DNA from: Vermamoeba vermiformis
Taxonomy: Eukaryota; Tubulinea; Echinamoebida
Assembly: GCA_045837725.1 (NCBI GenBank)
Contig: JBEWZL010000238.1
Coordinates: forward strand, 372,001-436,000
DNA: 64,000 nt
Direction: 5' to 3'
Numbering within the stretch: the first letter of the stretch is position 1; each line of letters begins with the position of its first letter. The position numbers and the translations under genes are program-made. The notes beneath the pieces are model-generated. The model was not told where the DNA came from. It saw only the letters and a list, made by a program, of their open reading frames with translations, and searched no databases. Shown piece after piece: positions 31,201 through 42,972 of the stretch.

Positions 31201-33978
31201 GATTTCTTTGATCTTGACTTCTTCAGTAGGCTCTTCTCCGCCTTCATTATTCTCGACGTCCATACCCTCGCCAGTAGCTTGCTGGTTCGTGTTATTCTCA
31301 GCCATGGGCTCGTCTTGTGCCCCTTCCTCGGGCTCTTCATTGAGCAACGCCTCCGCTTCGTTGTTGACAAAATCATTTACAATCTTGTCGATAACTTCAG
31401 ACGAGAGCTCCCTGCAAGCAAAACGTTATTATTTCTAACTAATATCATTGCCAGCTAAAAAGTACTTGCCCTTCGTCACCTATCTTCTTCATAGCTTGAT
31501 TAATTTTCTCGGCAAGCTTCTCGTGCAAGTGAGTATTATTAACGACGCGCCTAGAAGGTATTTAGTGCATGTCGACGGAACAAAAGGAACCTTACTTGAA
31601 GACATTCTGATTCAAACGACCGCGGGTCAGCGAGTTGACGCAAGCAAGACGGCCGTACTTGGCTGCAATCATCAACGGGTGACACCGCTCAGATCGCCCT
31701 CGAAGTAGTCTACACCTTGAGCCAGCAAGAAATCCAATGGTCCCGAACCTGTGCACGCAGCGGCATAGTGCAACTATAACGATTTTTAGGACTGCCTAAA
31801 GGTACTTGATATACTTACTGGTGTGCGTTGCATGCCATCTTCAATGTTGACCAATCCCGAAGCAGCGAGCAAAGTCTTGAGGTACTTTGGGTTAGGATTT
31901 ATACAAGCCATGTGAATAGGTGTCAACGACATGTTGCCGATAGTCTTTTTGCGAGCTGAGACGGGCTTGAACTTCTCCATTTCCTCGCCATTGAACGCGA
32001 GTGCTTGGTAGTGCAAGTTGTTGTAGCCCCAGCCACCTCGCTTGTTGAACATTTCTACGAAGAAGATCGCGACTTCTCTGTTGCCAGCTTGCACTGCTTG
32101 ATAAACATTCTCGGCCAATGGATTGAGTTCGTGGCTCTGGTTGTACTTCTCGAGGATCAATTGCAAAGCCTCTTTGCTCAACGGAGATTTCATGACAAGA
32201 GGAACGAGATTGTCGTAATTAATGTTGTTGTAGTAAATAACTTTACGCTCATCGTCATCGTCAGGAATGTCCGTAGTGAATGCATTGTTGCCTTCCTTGC
32301 CACCGCGACCAACAGTCAATGCTCGAACAGCGTGCCCAAAAGTATACCTACAGCCGGTTAGAAATGGTCAAGGCTATCGTATAAACGCGTACTTAGAATA
32401 ACTTCCGGTGTATTCCTTGGCCAAAGCATAACCAGGCCTGGGTGCACGAGGCTTTTTGATAGTTTCAGCATCCAACAACACTTTCATTGCCTCAATGTTG
32501 TTTGTCTTAAACGCGTAAGTAATAGCGTTCTCCCTATAAAAATGAATTAGTAATCAGTAATCAGTTAGGCATTAAATTGCATAATACGTACTCAATGTCC
32601 GCTGCTTGTTGAGCTTCCAATGACCAAACGTTTTCCTTGTCATCGATCAACTTGTTCAACAGATCAATGTTCTTCGTGAAGACAGCTCTAATGACTTCTC
32701 GTGAAGCGCATTGAATGCAACACTTTGTGACGTCCTCGGCGTTGTGCGAAAAAGTTGGATCCGTGTCAACGACCGGGATGTGCTTGTTGGGCTCACCTTG
32801 CACGGGTCCGTTCTTTCTTCTCTTCTTCTGTCTTTTAGCAGGTCTCTCACCTAAGCCACAATTAACATTAAAGTTGCGATATTGGTGCATACCTTCAGCC
32901 TCGTCGTCATCAGCACGCTTTCTCTTTCGCCCTCGCTTTTTGGGCGTCTCTTCAGTCTCTTCATCATCGACTTTTCCAACGCTCTTTCTTCGTGGAGCAC
33001 GCTTTTTAGGTGTCTTTTTGCTGCTCTCTTCTTCTTCGTCTTCAACGTCTTTCTTAGACTTTTTCGTCGGGGTCTTTCTTGGACGTCCTCGCTTCTTTGG
33101 AGTGCTTTTTTCTTCCTCAACTGCCTCGTCATCGTCATCTTCTTGGGGCTCTTCGAAAGATTCTACGAGTTCATTAAAGTCAGTTGCTATGTTAGTAAGC
33201 ACGAGTGCCGGCTTGTCTTACCATCAACGGACTCGTCTTTTTCGTCGGTTGCATCACCTTCAAATTCTTCGTCGTCAAGCAGAATTTTCATAACGCCCTT
33301 ATATTGGTTGTTAGGAAGTTTCCACTCTTTCTTCGTGAGTTTGTGCATTGAGACACGGGTCAAAACGGATGCAGCCGGGATTGTCTCGTCTTTGCCTGTT
33401 GTATACTTAGTGGGCGATCCTTCAACTCGTTCCAACCAATGCACGTCAATTCTACAAAAATGCTTAACATCGAATATCGAAGCTTAAAGTACCTACTCGC
33501 GATCTCCGGGTTTCTGATCCGCATTGACTTGACAGATCCAAAAGTCATCTTTGCCAGCACAACGCACAGCCAAAAATTCACTTGGTATTTTCGCGCGTTA
33601 ATTAATTGTTGACCTTGATTTCGTGGTAAAGTATTTTTTAGGCGCGAACTTACCCTTCGTAGTATTCTTCAGCTACTTCGTCGAACCATTCTTTTTTCTC
33701 TTCTGATGCTAATTTAATACGCAAAGAATGACCCTGAAATTGAATTGTAATCGTTAATGAATAATATTCTAGATATTTTTAGAATATCTCAATTTTACCA
33801 TTGATGAAGAACGACCGAATACTGCCGAAGATGCGCTCTTTTTTAATATATTATTTTTATTTGTATTATTTTCGGCGTTGTCCGCTGGTGGCGCCTCAGA
33901 GATCGGAGGAGTGGAAGGTGGTGTTCCACCTTCTTCTACCTCCATCTCCTCTTGGCTGTGCTTATTCTCGTCAGCCAT
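25228..33978 (-). CDS. Giant AT-hook/ankyrin/WGR/PARP protein (ADP-ribosyltransferase)
   Basis: The largest gene here, 8.75 kb in some 25 exons. From the start at 33978: an acidic Pro-rich leader; a small beta-rich segment (EFLAVRCAGKDDFWICQVNA, then IDVHWLERVEG) of BAH/Tudor-like look; and a basic region with AT-hooks (KKRGRPRKTP, KKRAPRRK, KKRGRKRK). Two dozen or so ankyrin repeats follow (e.g. 'DMFGRTALHYAAEFGHADVV', 'DRKGNTPLHLAVKKRSVEIV'). Then come a WGR domain (MFVLWTRWGRVGDSGQ), a helical regulatory domain (ELSTGLLPDLDEVQTTLEKI) and the catalytic fold. The H-Y-E triad is visible: His in 'LLWHGSN', Tyr in 'KGLYFADMLDKSLGYC' and Glu in 'YNEYIVYD'. WGR plus helical domain is the PARP1/2/3 DNA-damage arrangement; long ankyrin arrays are otherwise a tankyrase trait. 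It is probably a nuclear, DNA- or chromatin-binding poly(ADP-ribose) polymerase. It shares a 118-bp bidirectional promoter with the hexosaminidase gene. Confidence 0.92.
25699..25752 (-). other. 54-nt in-frame, stop-free intron inside the PARP catalytic domain
   Basis: Donor GTAAGA and acceptor GATAG remove exactly 54 nt, restoring the conserved PARP strand 'LLLFEVALGNMNELY' straight after 'GGSNGH'. The intron has no stop and is a multiple of three. Retention would therefore insert 18 mostly hydrophobic residues (GKKNFVWMCWFLLMACLI) without breaking the frame. Confidence 0.75.
28102..28125. promoter_or_regulatory. GGTCAA direct repeat (5-bp spacer) overlapping GTCAACGTTGAC palindrome
   Basis: Within a PARP intron, GGTCAA-ACTTT-GGTCAA is followed by CGTTGAC, so the second copy is also half of a perfect 12-bp palindrome (28114-28125). 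W-box-like; compare 19519 and 21013. Confidence 0.5.
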
Positions 33979-34096
33979 GGTGTTGTTGGCGAGAAATAAA
34001 AGCTTCTAGCTAGAAACCTTTTTTGGGGTTTTTTGGACCTGATCGTTCAGCTGAAATCGCTTTTTTTGACTCAGTCATTTTAGAAGAAAAGTAAAC
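33979..34096. promoter_or_regulatory. Compact bidirectional promoter with AP-1/Gcn4-type site
   Basis: Only 118 bp separate the start codons of the PARP gene (-) and the hexosaminidase gene (+). TGACTCAGTCA at 34067-34077 contains an exact TGACTCA, the consensus of AP-1/Gcn4 bZIP factors. T-rich and pyrimidine-rich runs flank it. Shared control of the two genes is an inference. Confidence 0.5.
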
Positions 34097-36601
34097 ATGA
34101 GAACAAGAGTCGCATTACTTGTTCTTGCTGTATTTACTATAGCAGCAATAACTGAGGCCCAAATAACCACTTTGTGGCCAGCTCCTAAATCTGCTGTGTA
34201 TGGCAAAGTAACGCAGATAATATCTTCACAAACGTTTAATTTTAAATGCACGGGCAAAATTTGCAGTGATATTCTCCAGCAAGCATTCAAGAGGTAATTG
34301 GACATTTCGCATCTTCAGGATGGGACCTAAATTTCAAAAATTCGAAATAATCATTAATATCGTTTGTAGATATACGAGTTTAGTATTCTCCGTCGGGCCC
34401 TCAAATACAAGCCAAGCCGATATTACCACGCTCGAAGTAAACGTTGCAGGATCAACACCTCTTGCTTTAAATATGGATGGTACGAATTTTAGCTTGCGTA
34501 ATCTATTGCATATAATTAATCACCTTGGCCTTATCAGAAAGCTACTTGTTGACGATCCAAAACGGAAAAGCTATTCTTGCGGCACCTACTGAATGGGGAG
34601 CGCTTCGAGGATTAGAAACATTCTCACAGGTACGTATACTTTCACAGCACATTGTCGTTATAATACTAAATATAAACAAGAAAGTTTCCATTTTCCTTCA
34701 AATTTTCCGATCTGACATTGCTTACAGCTCGTGACCTTCGTCTATGATTGGACAAAGCCGAACAGCGTTCAATATCAAATCCCTATGACGCCCATTACTA
34801 TCAACGACAAGCCTCGTTTCACTTGGAGAGGTAAGCGAGCCCAGATCGAGCCGACTACAACTGGCCGCTACTATCGCGTACTAATATACTCTAATAAGCC
34901 CTTCTCATCGATACTTCGCGTCACTACTTGACTGTTAAGACCATTTTGCGGGCTATTGACGCCATGTCTTACAACAAAATGAACGTTTTGCATTGGTAAG
35001 GGCCGCTTTTTGCACCATTAAGACTTTGGAGTATAAACATCCTCGTCCCTAACGACCTCAATATAGGCACATAGTCGATGATCAGTCATTCCCTTTGCAA
35101 TCAAATCGATTCCCGTTGCTCTCTCAAGCTGGAGCTTGGTACGTAAACCCCGTGCCATACGTAGTCTGTACCTCGAATTTTTTATAACTGGTCTTCCAGG
35201 ACCCCTCGTGCTGTTTACAACCAAACTATCATTCAGTACGTGGTCAATTACGCCAAGTATCGTGGTATTCGCGTTGTTCCTGAGTTCGACACTCCCGCGC
35301 ACGCTACCTCATGGTCTAAGGGCTATCCTTTCTTGGTATGATCTACCTCAAAGTCTCCTCAATATCTCTAAATAACCTGATCTATTTTTAGATTCCTAAC
35401 TGCCCTAACAACGACCCTGTCTTCGACGCAACTTCACCTCAAGTTTATCAATTCTTGAATGATCTGTTGACTGAATTGACTAGCGGCTATTTCACTGATA
35501 ACTTTGTTCATATGGGTGGTGATGAGGTAATGACGATCGTAAAAATATTTGTTAAGACGCACTAACCGGAGTTTTTAGGTCGAGTACGGATGCTGGAAAG
35601 CCGATCCTAAAATCGTGAAGTGGATGGCTGATAACCACATTGCTTCATACGAACAGCTCCAAGGCCTCTATGAGAAGAAGATTCAAGATATCGTCAATGG
35701 TTTGGGCCGCACTACGAGTAAGTCGGATGGACGAGATCCAGTGCACGCAAATTACTAACGCATCCGTATTCTGTAGTCTTGTACGAAGAATCCTTCGAGC
35801 ACTCTATCAATGGTGGATATACTTTGCTTAACAACACCGTTGTCGACGTTTGGCTCAGCCAAGCCGAGTTGCTCAAGGTCATTAATGCTGGTTACAGGTG
35901 TGACTGGATTTCAACCACGCAATCTTTTTTTCGGCGTTATTAACGGTTTATTTACCGTAGAGCTATTATGGCCTTCCATTTCTATTTGGACGTGCAAATC
36001 CCCAACGAAGATGAAGAGTTCTATCTTTGGGTGGACACGTGGAAGGACTTCTATGACAATGTGAGCTATTTTGTTTGCTTTTCGTTACAAAGTTTGCACT
36101 AACAATAATTTGTTGCAGGAATTTTTACCTAGCACACTTAACTTGACGGCTGCGCAACGCAGTTTGGTTCTCGGAGGTGAAGCAAGGTAACAAAGCAAAG
36201 CTTCATAATTTATTGCAACAGCAACTTATTAATCGCGTTTAAATAGCATGTGGGGTGAGCAAGTCGATGCTACCGTGTTTGACGAGCGTGTTTGGCCGAG
36301 AGGTAAGATCTAATCTGCGATTGCACGTTTTTTTTTGTGGTGAATCATTTAGTTCACAAGGAATCAAATTCCACCTCCATGTTTTGACAGTTGCGATTTA
36401 TGCTTGAAATGTTCGCGAACTAATATTCCATAAATAGCTGCTGCATCCGCTGAACGCTTTTGGAGTCCTGAGCGCTTTAACAGCACTGCTGAAGCTGAGC
36501 CTCGCTTGGTCGTGCAACGATGCCGTATGGTTCGTCGTGGCATCAACGCATCGCCTATTCGTCCTGATCACTGCGACTTGGGTCCCAACGAAGAATTTTA
36601 A
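34097..36601 (+). CDS. Beta-N-acetylhexosaminidase (GH20), secreted or lysosomal
   Basis: Hydrolyses terminal N-acetyl-hexosamines from glycans, chitin fragments or glycolipids. The signal peptide is '[21 protein letters not shown]'-like at the start codon. The N-terminal accessory domain ([42 protein letters not shown]) precedes the TIM barrel. Barrel motifs include '[17 protein letters not shown]', '[20 protein letters not shown]', '[19 protein letters not shown]' and the catalytic Asp-Glu pair in '[14 protein letters not shown]'. Later ones are '[12 protein letters not shown]' and '[15 protein letters not shown]'. The sequence is close to lysosomal HEXA/HEXB and Dictyostelium NagA in order of motifs. 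About nine exons with GT-AG borders, stop at 36599-36601. The protein looks complete. In a phagotroph it would help digest bacterial or fungal walls. Confidence 0.95.
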
Positions 36602-36978
36602 GTAAAATTTTGGGTTCACACAGATCAGCCGCTTTGATGAACAAATTTGCGACCAATTGAAGCGCCAAACTATTCCATCGAACACTTTAATGGTATTGGC
36701 GCGACCTTTCTTCTGTTGGAGATTATTGGTGTTCGAATCTGATCGCGATCTTTGGATTGAAACGTTGCAAAAAATTCGGAAAACCGCTTCCGACCGAAGG
36801 TACATACCGACTATGTAACCACCATATGTTTGCATTACTCAATAATGAGGCCAATTTGTCGCTACGTTGGTGCGTTGTGCGCGAGATTGTTGCACATGTC
36901 ACCAATCTGTCATTTATTTTTAACCTACAAAAAAACAGCGTCAGTTTTATTTTTCTCCTCGATCCTTACAACACAACA
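36602..36978. other. Intergenic, 377 bp
   Basis: Tail-to-head gap between the hexosaminidase and RasGEF genes; it must hold the RasGEF promoter. A minus-strand frame crossing it (36398-36835) has no recognisable domain and no splice support. No known site stands out. Confidence 0.4.
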
Positions 36979-39900
36979 ATGGGCGACTTCAATATTGACG
37001 CTTTTGATAGTCCGTTTACCATGGACAGCCCATTCGCTCCTGCGGATGAGGGTTCCACTCCGCGAGGAGCTACATCCACAACCAACAACACCGCTCAAGG
37101 GCAACAACAAACCCAGCAAACAGCTCAACATAGCAATACTGCTCAAGCCCAGCAACACGGAGACCAGCAGCAATACGATTATAGCCAGTATTATTACGGA
37201 GGTCAAACAGATGCATCTGGCCAAGTTGACTACCAGTCTTATTATTACCAAGGACAGACTGAAAATGGTGGCTATTACTACGACCCTAATCAACAATACG
37301 ATTACAGTCAATATTACTACGGCCAAGAGTACGCTTATGGTGAAGAGCAAGCCCAACAAGGATACGATGCGTTTCAACAAATTCAACAGGAGGTTGAAGC
37401 TGCCCAACAACAGTTGCAAAATACTGGCCTAAATAATAATGCTACCCAGCAAGCACAACCCGCTCAGCAGCACACACCAGCTGCCACATCTGTCACTCCG
37501 CAATATCAACAGCCCGTGCAACCCGTAGTTCCAGCTGAAGACCCTAAAATCAAGCTATTTGCACGTGTTAGCACCCAAAATGAAGAAGAATATAAGGATG
37601 AGTTCCCTCGAGTTGGAATTGTCGACTTTTATGAAAAGGATTCCGATGCCAACATCCGTTACGATGACCCTGGCCAGCGAATTATTGCCTCCAGCACCTT
37701 GCCAAAATTAATTGAAAAATTAACATCCTCTCAAGCTGGTAAGAAACTCAATTTTCCAACTCCAAACCAAAATTTATTATTTCGTTACGGATTGGTAACG
37801 CTCTTCACATTTTTTTGGATGACTGTCCGCAATTTAAATATTTTAATATTTACAAATTAAATTTGAAACCAACTTTTCTGTATTTATTTCTGTCAACTTC
37901 AATCCGTTTCGACATCTACTTTGTCAGCGAGTCCATTGCTGAGCATGGATTGAAGCTCTTGCACGCTTACTAATGATTTATTACAGACATCAAATTGAAT
38001 GCTGATTTCCTCTTGACATTCCGTGGATTCACTTCGTCACTCGAACTTATCGGCTTGCTCAAGAAAAGATATCCTTATTAACGCTAAATATTATTACAAA
38101 ACTGCTATTTAATTACCATATTTATTGAAATACCGTATTTTGTTCGAGAGAATCGGCAATTCCGTCTTTTTTTCGAATTGATACGCGGATCTCAGCTGAC
38201 ATCTCTCGTTCAAATTTATCATAAATATGCGATATAGTCGAATAGTACTATATATATTCAGTTATCATTAAGATTTAAGATTCTGTAATCTTCCTTAATT
38301 CCGATTACGTTCGAACAGGAGCCTCCCGCTAACTTGCCTCCTGCTGACCTTGAAAACTTGAAGAATGACTTGAAGGTCATCAGACTAAAGTACGTATCAT
38401 ATTTATAATATTATAAGGGGGATATTAATGGAAATTATTCAGAGTCTTGAACACTTTGAAGGGTTGGGTTGAAGGCGTGTTTTTTGACTGGCATAACGGA
38501 GAATTGTTGCGCCAATTGGACGCCTTTATTGCAATGATCTTCAAGTACCAGTTGATGAACCCTGCTAATCAACTTCGCGCTGTAATGGACAAGAAATTGG
38601 TACGTAATGTGACTAGATACGGAATTTCAGAAATTTATAATTTTCGTTTTTCTCACAATCTATCAACGCAATAACAACATTATTGAAATAATATTTATTA
38701 AATTGTGGCGGAAAAGTGGACAGGGCATGAAATAGATCTGATCTCGAGACTAATGATAATTTTCTAGGCTGAGCCTGAGCCTCCAGTTACTCCTCGTGAA
38801 GACGGAGCGGCAGTTGCATCTATTCTCGATCATACTGCAGCCGATTGGGCTCGTCAATTGACTGTTTTGGACTCGCAAAGATGGCGTGCGTGCAAGCCTT
38901 GGGAGTTCTTGAACAAACGCTGGTCAACGAATAACGGCCAACGCGCTACACGTTCCAAAGCCATTAGCGAGTACATTAAGGCCACCAACAGACTCAGCGC
39001 TTGGGTCACTACGGACGTTGTTCGTGAAGAGAATCTTGAGAACCGCGCAAAGAAGGTTACAAAGTTTATTGAGATCGCTCAAGAGCTCCGCAACTTGCGC
39101 AACTTCAACTCCTTGATGGCTATTGTCAGCGGCTTGTCTGCTTACTCCGTTTCAAGATTGAGAAAGACTTGGGAGCTCGTGCCCATGCCACTCAAGTCGA
39201 CCTTCAGCGATTTGGTTACGCTCGTGAACGACAACAGAAGCTACAAGAACTTGCGTGCTGCTTGCGCTCAAGCTCAAGGACAACCCGTGTTGCCTTATTT
39301 GGGTGTTCTGTTGTTCGACTTGACACGTGCCGAAGAGACCGCCAAGCCTGGCTTGCCCGATAACTTTGTCAATTTCTCCAAGTACCGTGCCACTGCTCCT
39401 GTAAGTCTTATTAACTACACTAATGTCACGTCTAACAAGCCTTTAGATTATCAAAGAAATCATTTCCATGCAAGCCACGACTCAAGTCATGGCAGTCTCG
39501 AAGACTTACGAGCAGTTCTTGGCAGATGTTGAGCACTGGGATAGTGACACTTTGTTGAAGTTCTCGTTCTTCATTGAGCCTCCCAAGACTCAATCTACTA
39601 CTCCCCCTGCCAAGCCCACCATCACTACACCAAAGACCGAACTTAAGGTCGACGAGATGACTCTCGAATTGAAGGATGCTGCTGAGGAGAAGAACGCTGG
39701 TGGTGTTGCTGGTCCTACTAAGGTCGATCTCAAGTCCGCTACTTTAGAGCAACTCGTGCACAGCCTCTTGACTGTCTCTGGTACGTGCATCAAACAATCA
39801 GTAATCACGTGACGTTTATTAACGAGTCTTGCAGATGACATCTTCCAACGCGAATTCTTGTTGACATTCAAGTCGTTTGTTACTATGCAAGACTTGTTGA

Positions 39901-42765
39901 AGGTCTACACTCAAGAGTTGTTGAATGCTAGCGATGAGATGAAACTGTTGGACGAGCAAGCTAGACGCGAGTCTGTCACCATCAAGAGAAGGTTTGTCCA
40001 GCATTAGTCTATTAGTCAAACGTATGTTAACTATGACATTAGAATCACTTCGACCTTGATGCTCTTGGCACAAAACTACATGGAGTTACTCGTCGAGGAT
40101 GACGTGCAACAATTGCGCAAGTGGGCCGAAGAAGAGCTCAAAAAGGAAATCCCTGAAGACGCTCAAAAGCTCACTGCGGCGATTAGCGGCTCCAAAGACG
40201 TAAATAATCTCAATAGTTTTATTAGCTCTTATTCTGGTGGCTCCTCGAGTGTCAGTATCTTATTACTCCCCTCATATATGCATCTGAAGCTTAACTGACA
40301 CTTCGACAGCTGTCACGTTAACTTTAATACTGTCTCATCGTACTAACGTTTTTTCTCGTGTAGGGCGTTACTTCGTCTCAAAGCAGCTCGTCGTTGACTG
40401 GTGCTCCTCGTCCTCACATCCCTATGAACATTCAAGGCACACCGACTGTCATGGACTTCCACCCTCAAGAAGTTGCACGTCAATTCAGCGTGAACCAGTT
40501 CGAATTGTTCAAGCAGATTAACATTCCCAAGCTGATTACACGCTGCTGTGATAGCGCTCCGAAGCCTTTTGAAGCCTCATTGGTCAACACTGCCGCCGTT
40601 GCTTCTCAAATCGATGCACTTGTCAAGGCTCAAGAAAACGTAAGAAGCATGGAGGTGCTGCCTATTAAGTGCTTAATTAACGATCTCGATGATAGGTTGA
40701 AAACTGGGTTATTAGCGAGATTTGCAACTCCAAGGGTCCCAAAGAAGCCGCTGCTGTTGTCACGCACTTTGTGCAAACTATTGAGTACTTGCTCGAGATC
40801 AACAACTACAACACACCTGCTGGTATTGTCAACGGTCTTTATGCCTTTGCTATGAACAACATTTGGGAGCTCGTGGAAAAGAAGTACAAGGACTCTTTTG
40901 ACAAGGCCAAGGCTCTCTTCACCGATTTGATCTCGCTCAAGGACAAGACAGCTTCATCGCCCGTGCCGTGCTTGCCATTCATCGGTGTTCTTTCACTCGA
41001 AATTAGCAAGTTGCAAGCTGCTCCTGACGTGGCTGAAGGTGGCTTGATTAACTTCGACAAGCGAAAGAAGTTGGCTAGTTTGATTGACATGATCAAGCGT
41101 CACCAAAAGGAGTCGTACAAGTTCAGCAAGGTCGCTGTGATTTGGGAGTATATCTCGACTTACCGACCTCTTGACACTCAAGCTGCCGAAGACAAGATGA
41201 CTGTCCTTGACGGCGAAGTCGCAAAGAAGAAGAAGGGCATGGGCCAGATCTTAGGTGTGTTCAAGCCCAAGGATAAGGATAAGGATAAGGAAAAGAAGGG
41301 TCCTTTGTCTGGTGCCAAGTTAGAGTAAGTCACGTGCCCGAAGTATCCACAGCGGAACAAATCTAACACGTGCTTTTTGTAGGCGTCGTAACTCGCTGAT
41401 TCAAGCTGAGTTCAAGAGCCCCAAGGCAAGACTTCAGTCCTCACCGAGTTCCAACAGCCTTGGCTCGTCACCTGTATCGGGCTCGCCGTTGACTAACTCC
41501 GGTGGCTTCCCACCTGGTGGTGTTCCTTCGCCTTTCGGTGCTCCCAATCCTAACCTCGGTCAAGGCCCGTTCTCGAATCCCGCGCCTCAATACGGTACCC
41601 CCAATAGTCCTCCTCAACAAGGCCCTCACTCTGCTGGCGGTGTGCCCAAGTTTGGCTACGGCATGCCTAAGGCTGGTTTCAACAATGTCTTGGGCGGAGG
41701 TAACCCTCCTGGCCCTGGTGGATTCAAGGGCCCTGGTATGGGTCAGCCTGGAATGGGACAACCCGGAATGGGACAACCTGGTCAACCCAAGTTCGGTGGT
41801 CCTGGCATGGGCCAACCTGGAATGGGTCAACCCGGCATGGGCCAACCTGGCCAACCCGGTCAGCCCGGTCAAGGCGGAGCAGTCAGCCCGCGTCCTAAAG
41901 GCCCTGGCTTCGGTCAAGCTTTGCCTGGTATGAGTGCACCACAACCAGGTGATCACAGCGCAGAACAACAAGGCCAAGGAGGTACGTTTTATTATTGGCG
42001 GTTGAGACGAGTACTAATTACACGTGTCACAGGTCAAGGCCAACCACCACAACCCGTTGCTGGCGGTGCTCAACCCAACCCTTACGGCCTTAAGTCACCC
42101 TTCGGTGGTCCCAAGGGTCCTGGCATGGGCATGAGCAATCCCAACTCGCCCATGCGCGTTGGTCAACCGGGACTTGTTGGACAGCCCGGTCAAGCTGGTC
42201 CTCAAGCCGTGCAACCCAAGTTTGGCCAATCACCGCCCTTGGGTCCCTCAAGCCAACCTATCTTTGGTCAACCCAACCAACAGCTTGGATCGCCTCAACA
42301 AGGTACCGGATCTGGTCACGATACACCGGATGAGCACTCTTCCGGATCTGCTCGTGGAAGTGTTAGTGACGCACATGGTCCAACTTTGTCACCTTCACCT
42401 TCTCGCGGTTCAATGTCATCAACTAATACTGGTACGTTCTAAATCAACATAACTTAAAATGTAGATCGCTAACAGATCCATATTTAGAAATGATTAATTT
42501 GAACGACGAAAACGTTCGTAATTTAATCAAGGCTTTGGCTCGTGAAGAATTGAAGAAGATGATTGCTACTGAAAAGGCTGAGCTCATGCAAAATGTGCAG
42601 AAGGAAGTTGCTGTAAGTATCGAACAGCGGTCCACATACCGTTTTAGCGACAAGTATTAATTTGTATTACTATAGGAATTATTCAAGAAAGAGTTCAGCG
42701 AGTTGAAGGAACTTCGTAAAGAAGTTGAAAAGGCACGTGAAGCATTGAAGAAGGTCAAGAAATAA
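36979..42765 (+). CDS. Tandem RasGEF protein (two RasGEF_N + RasGEF cassettes)
   Basis: Would activate Ras-type GTPases by GDP release. The N-terminus is Gln/Tyr-rich and disordered (QQQQYDYSQYYYG-like). It is followed by 'ASSTLPKLIEKLTSSQA' and 'IKLNADFLLTFRGFTSSLEL', a RasGEF N-terminal module. The first catalytic domain runs through 'WEFLNKRW', 'RLSAWVTTDVVREENLENRA', 'ELRNLRNFNSLMAIVSGLSA' and 'LPYLGVLLFDLTR'. A second N module follows (REFLLTFKSFVTMQDLLKVY), then a second, more divergent catalytic domain: 'FELFKQINIPKLI', 'NNYNTPAGIVNGLYAFAMNN', 'LPFIGVLSLEISKL'. The tail has a Lys/Asp run, a Gly/Pro/Gln tandem repeat and a C-terminal coiled coil (ELFKKEFSELKELRKEVEKA). The first domain keeps the classical 'N-x-x-S-x-x-A-I-x-x-G-L' helix; in the second it is degenerate, so it may be regulatory. 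Stop at 42763-42765. Confidence 0.88.
41736..41875 (+). repeat. GMGQPG tandem repeat
   Basis: A 15-nt unit coding GMGQP is repeated about eight times with silent differences, giving a Gly/Pro/Gln-rich flexible stretch in the RasGEF tail. Synonymous variation shows it is old or selected rather than a fresh expansion. Confidence 0.85.
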
Positions 42766-42972
42766 TTGCGTTAATTGCAGCCTTGGATTTTTCATCGAAT
42801 ATCAGTTTTAAGTGTATTAATAATAAATTCAGTTCTCAAATTATTTTTTTGAGCCCTTTATTGTTTTATTGTAGATCACAAACAAGCATAAATCAGCTAT
42901 TGTTAGGCGTATTCCTGTTTTTCCAATTTTGATTTTGATCTGGTACGTCAATATCGTGGTTTAGTAACGAGT

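Noticed and set aside
30850-33487. Long plus-strand frames (about 200 codons each)
   Set aside because: They lie opposite ankyrin and AT-hook exons of the PARP gene, have no start context or domains, and cross its introns without respect to splice sites.
36925-37419. 164-codon minus-strand frame rich in Leu/Val/Ile
   Set aside because: It is the antisense shadow of the Gln/Tyr-rich start of the RasGEF gene; repetitive CAA codons read as Leu/Val on the other strand.
41468-41977. 169-codon minus-strand frame
   Set aside because: Shadow of the Gly/Pro/Gln tandem repeat in the RasGEF tail.
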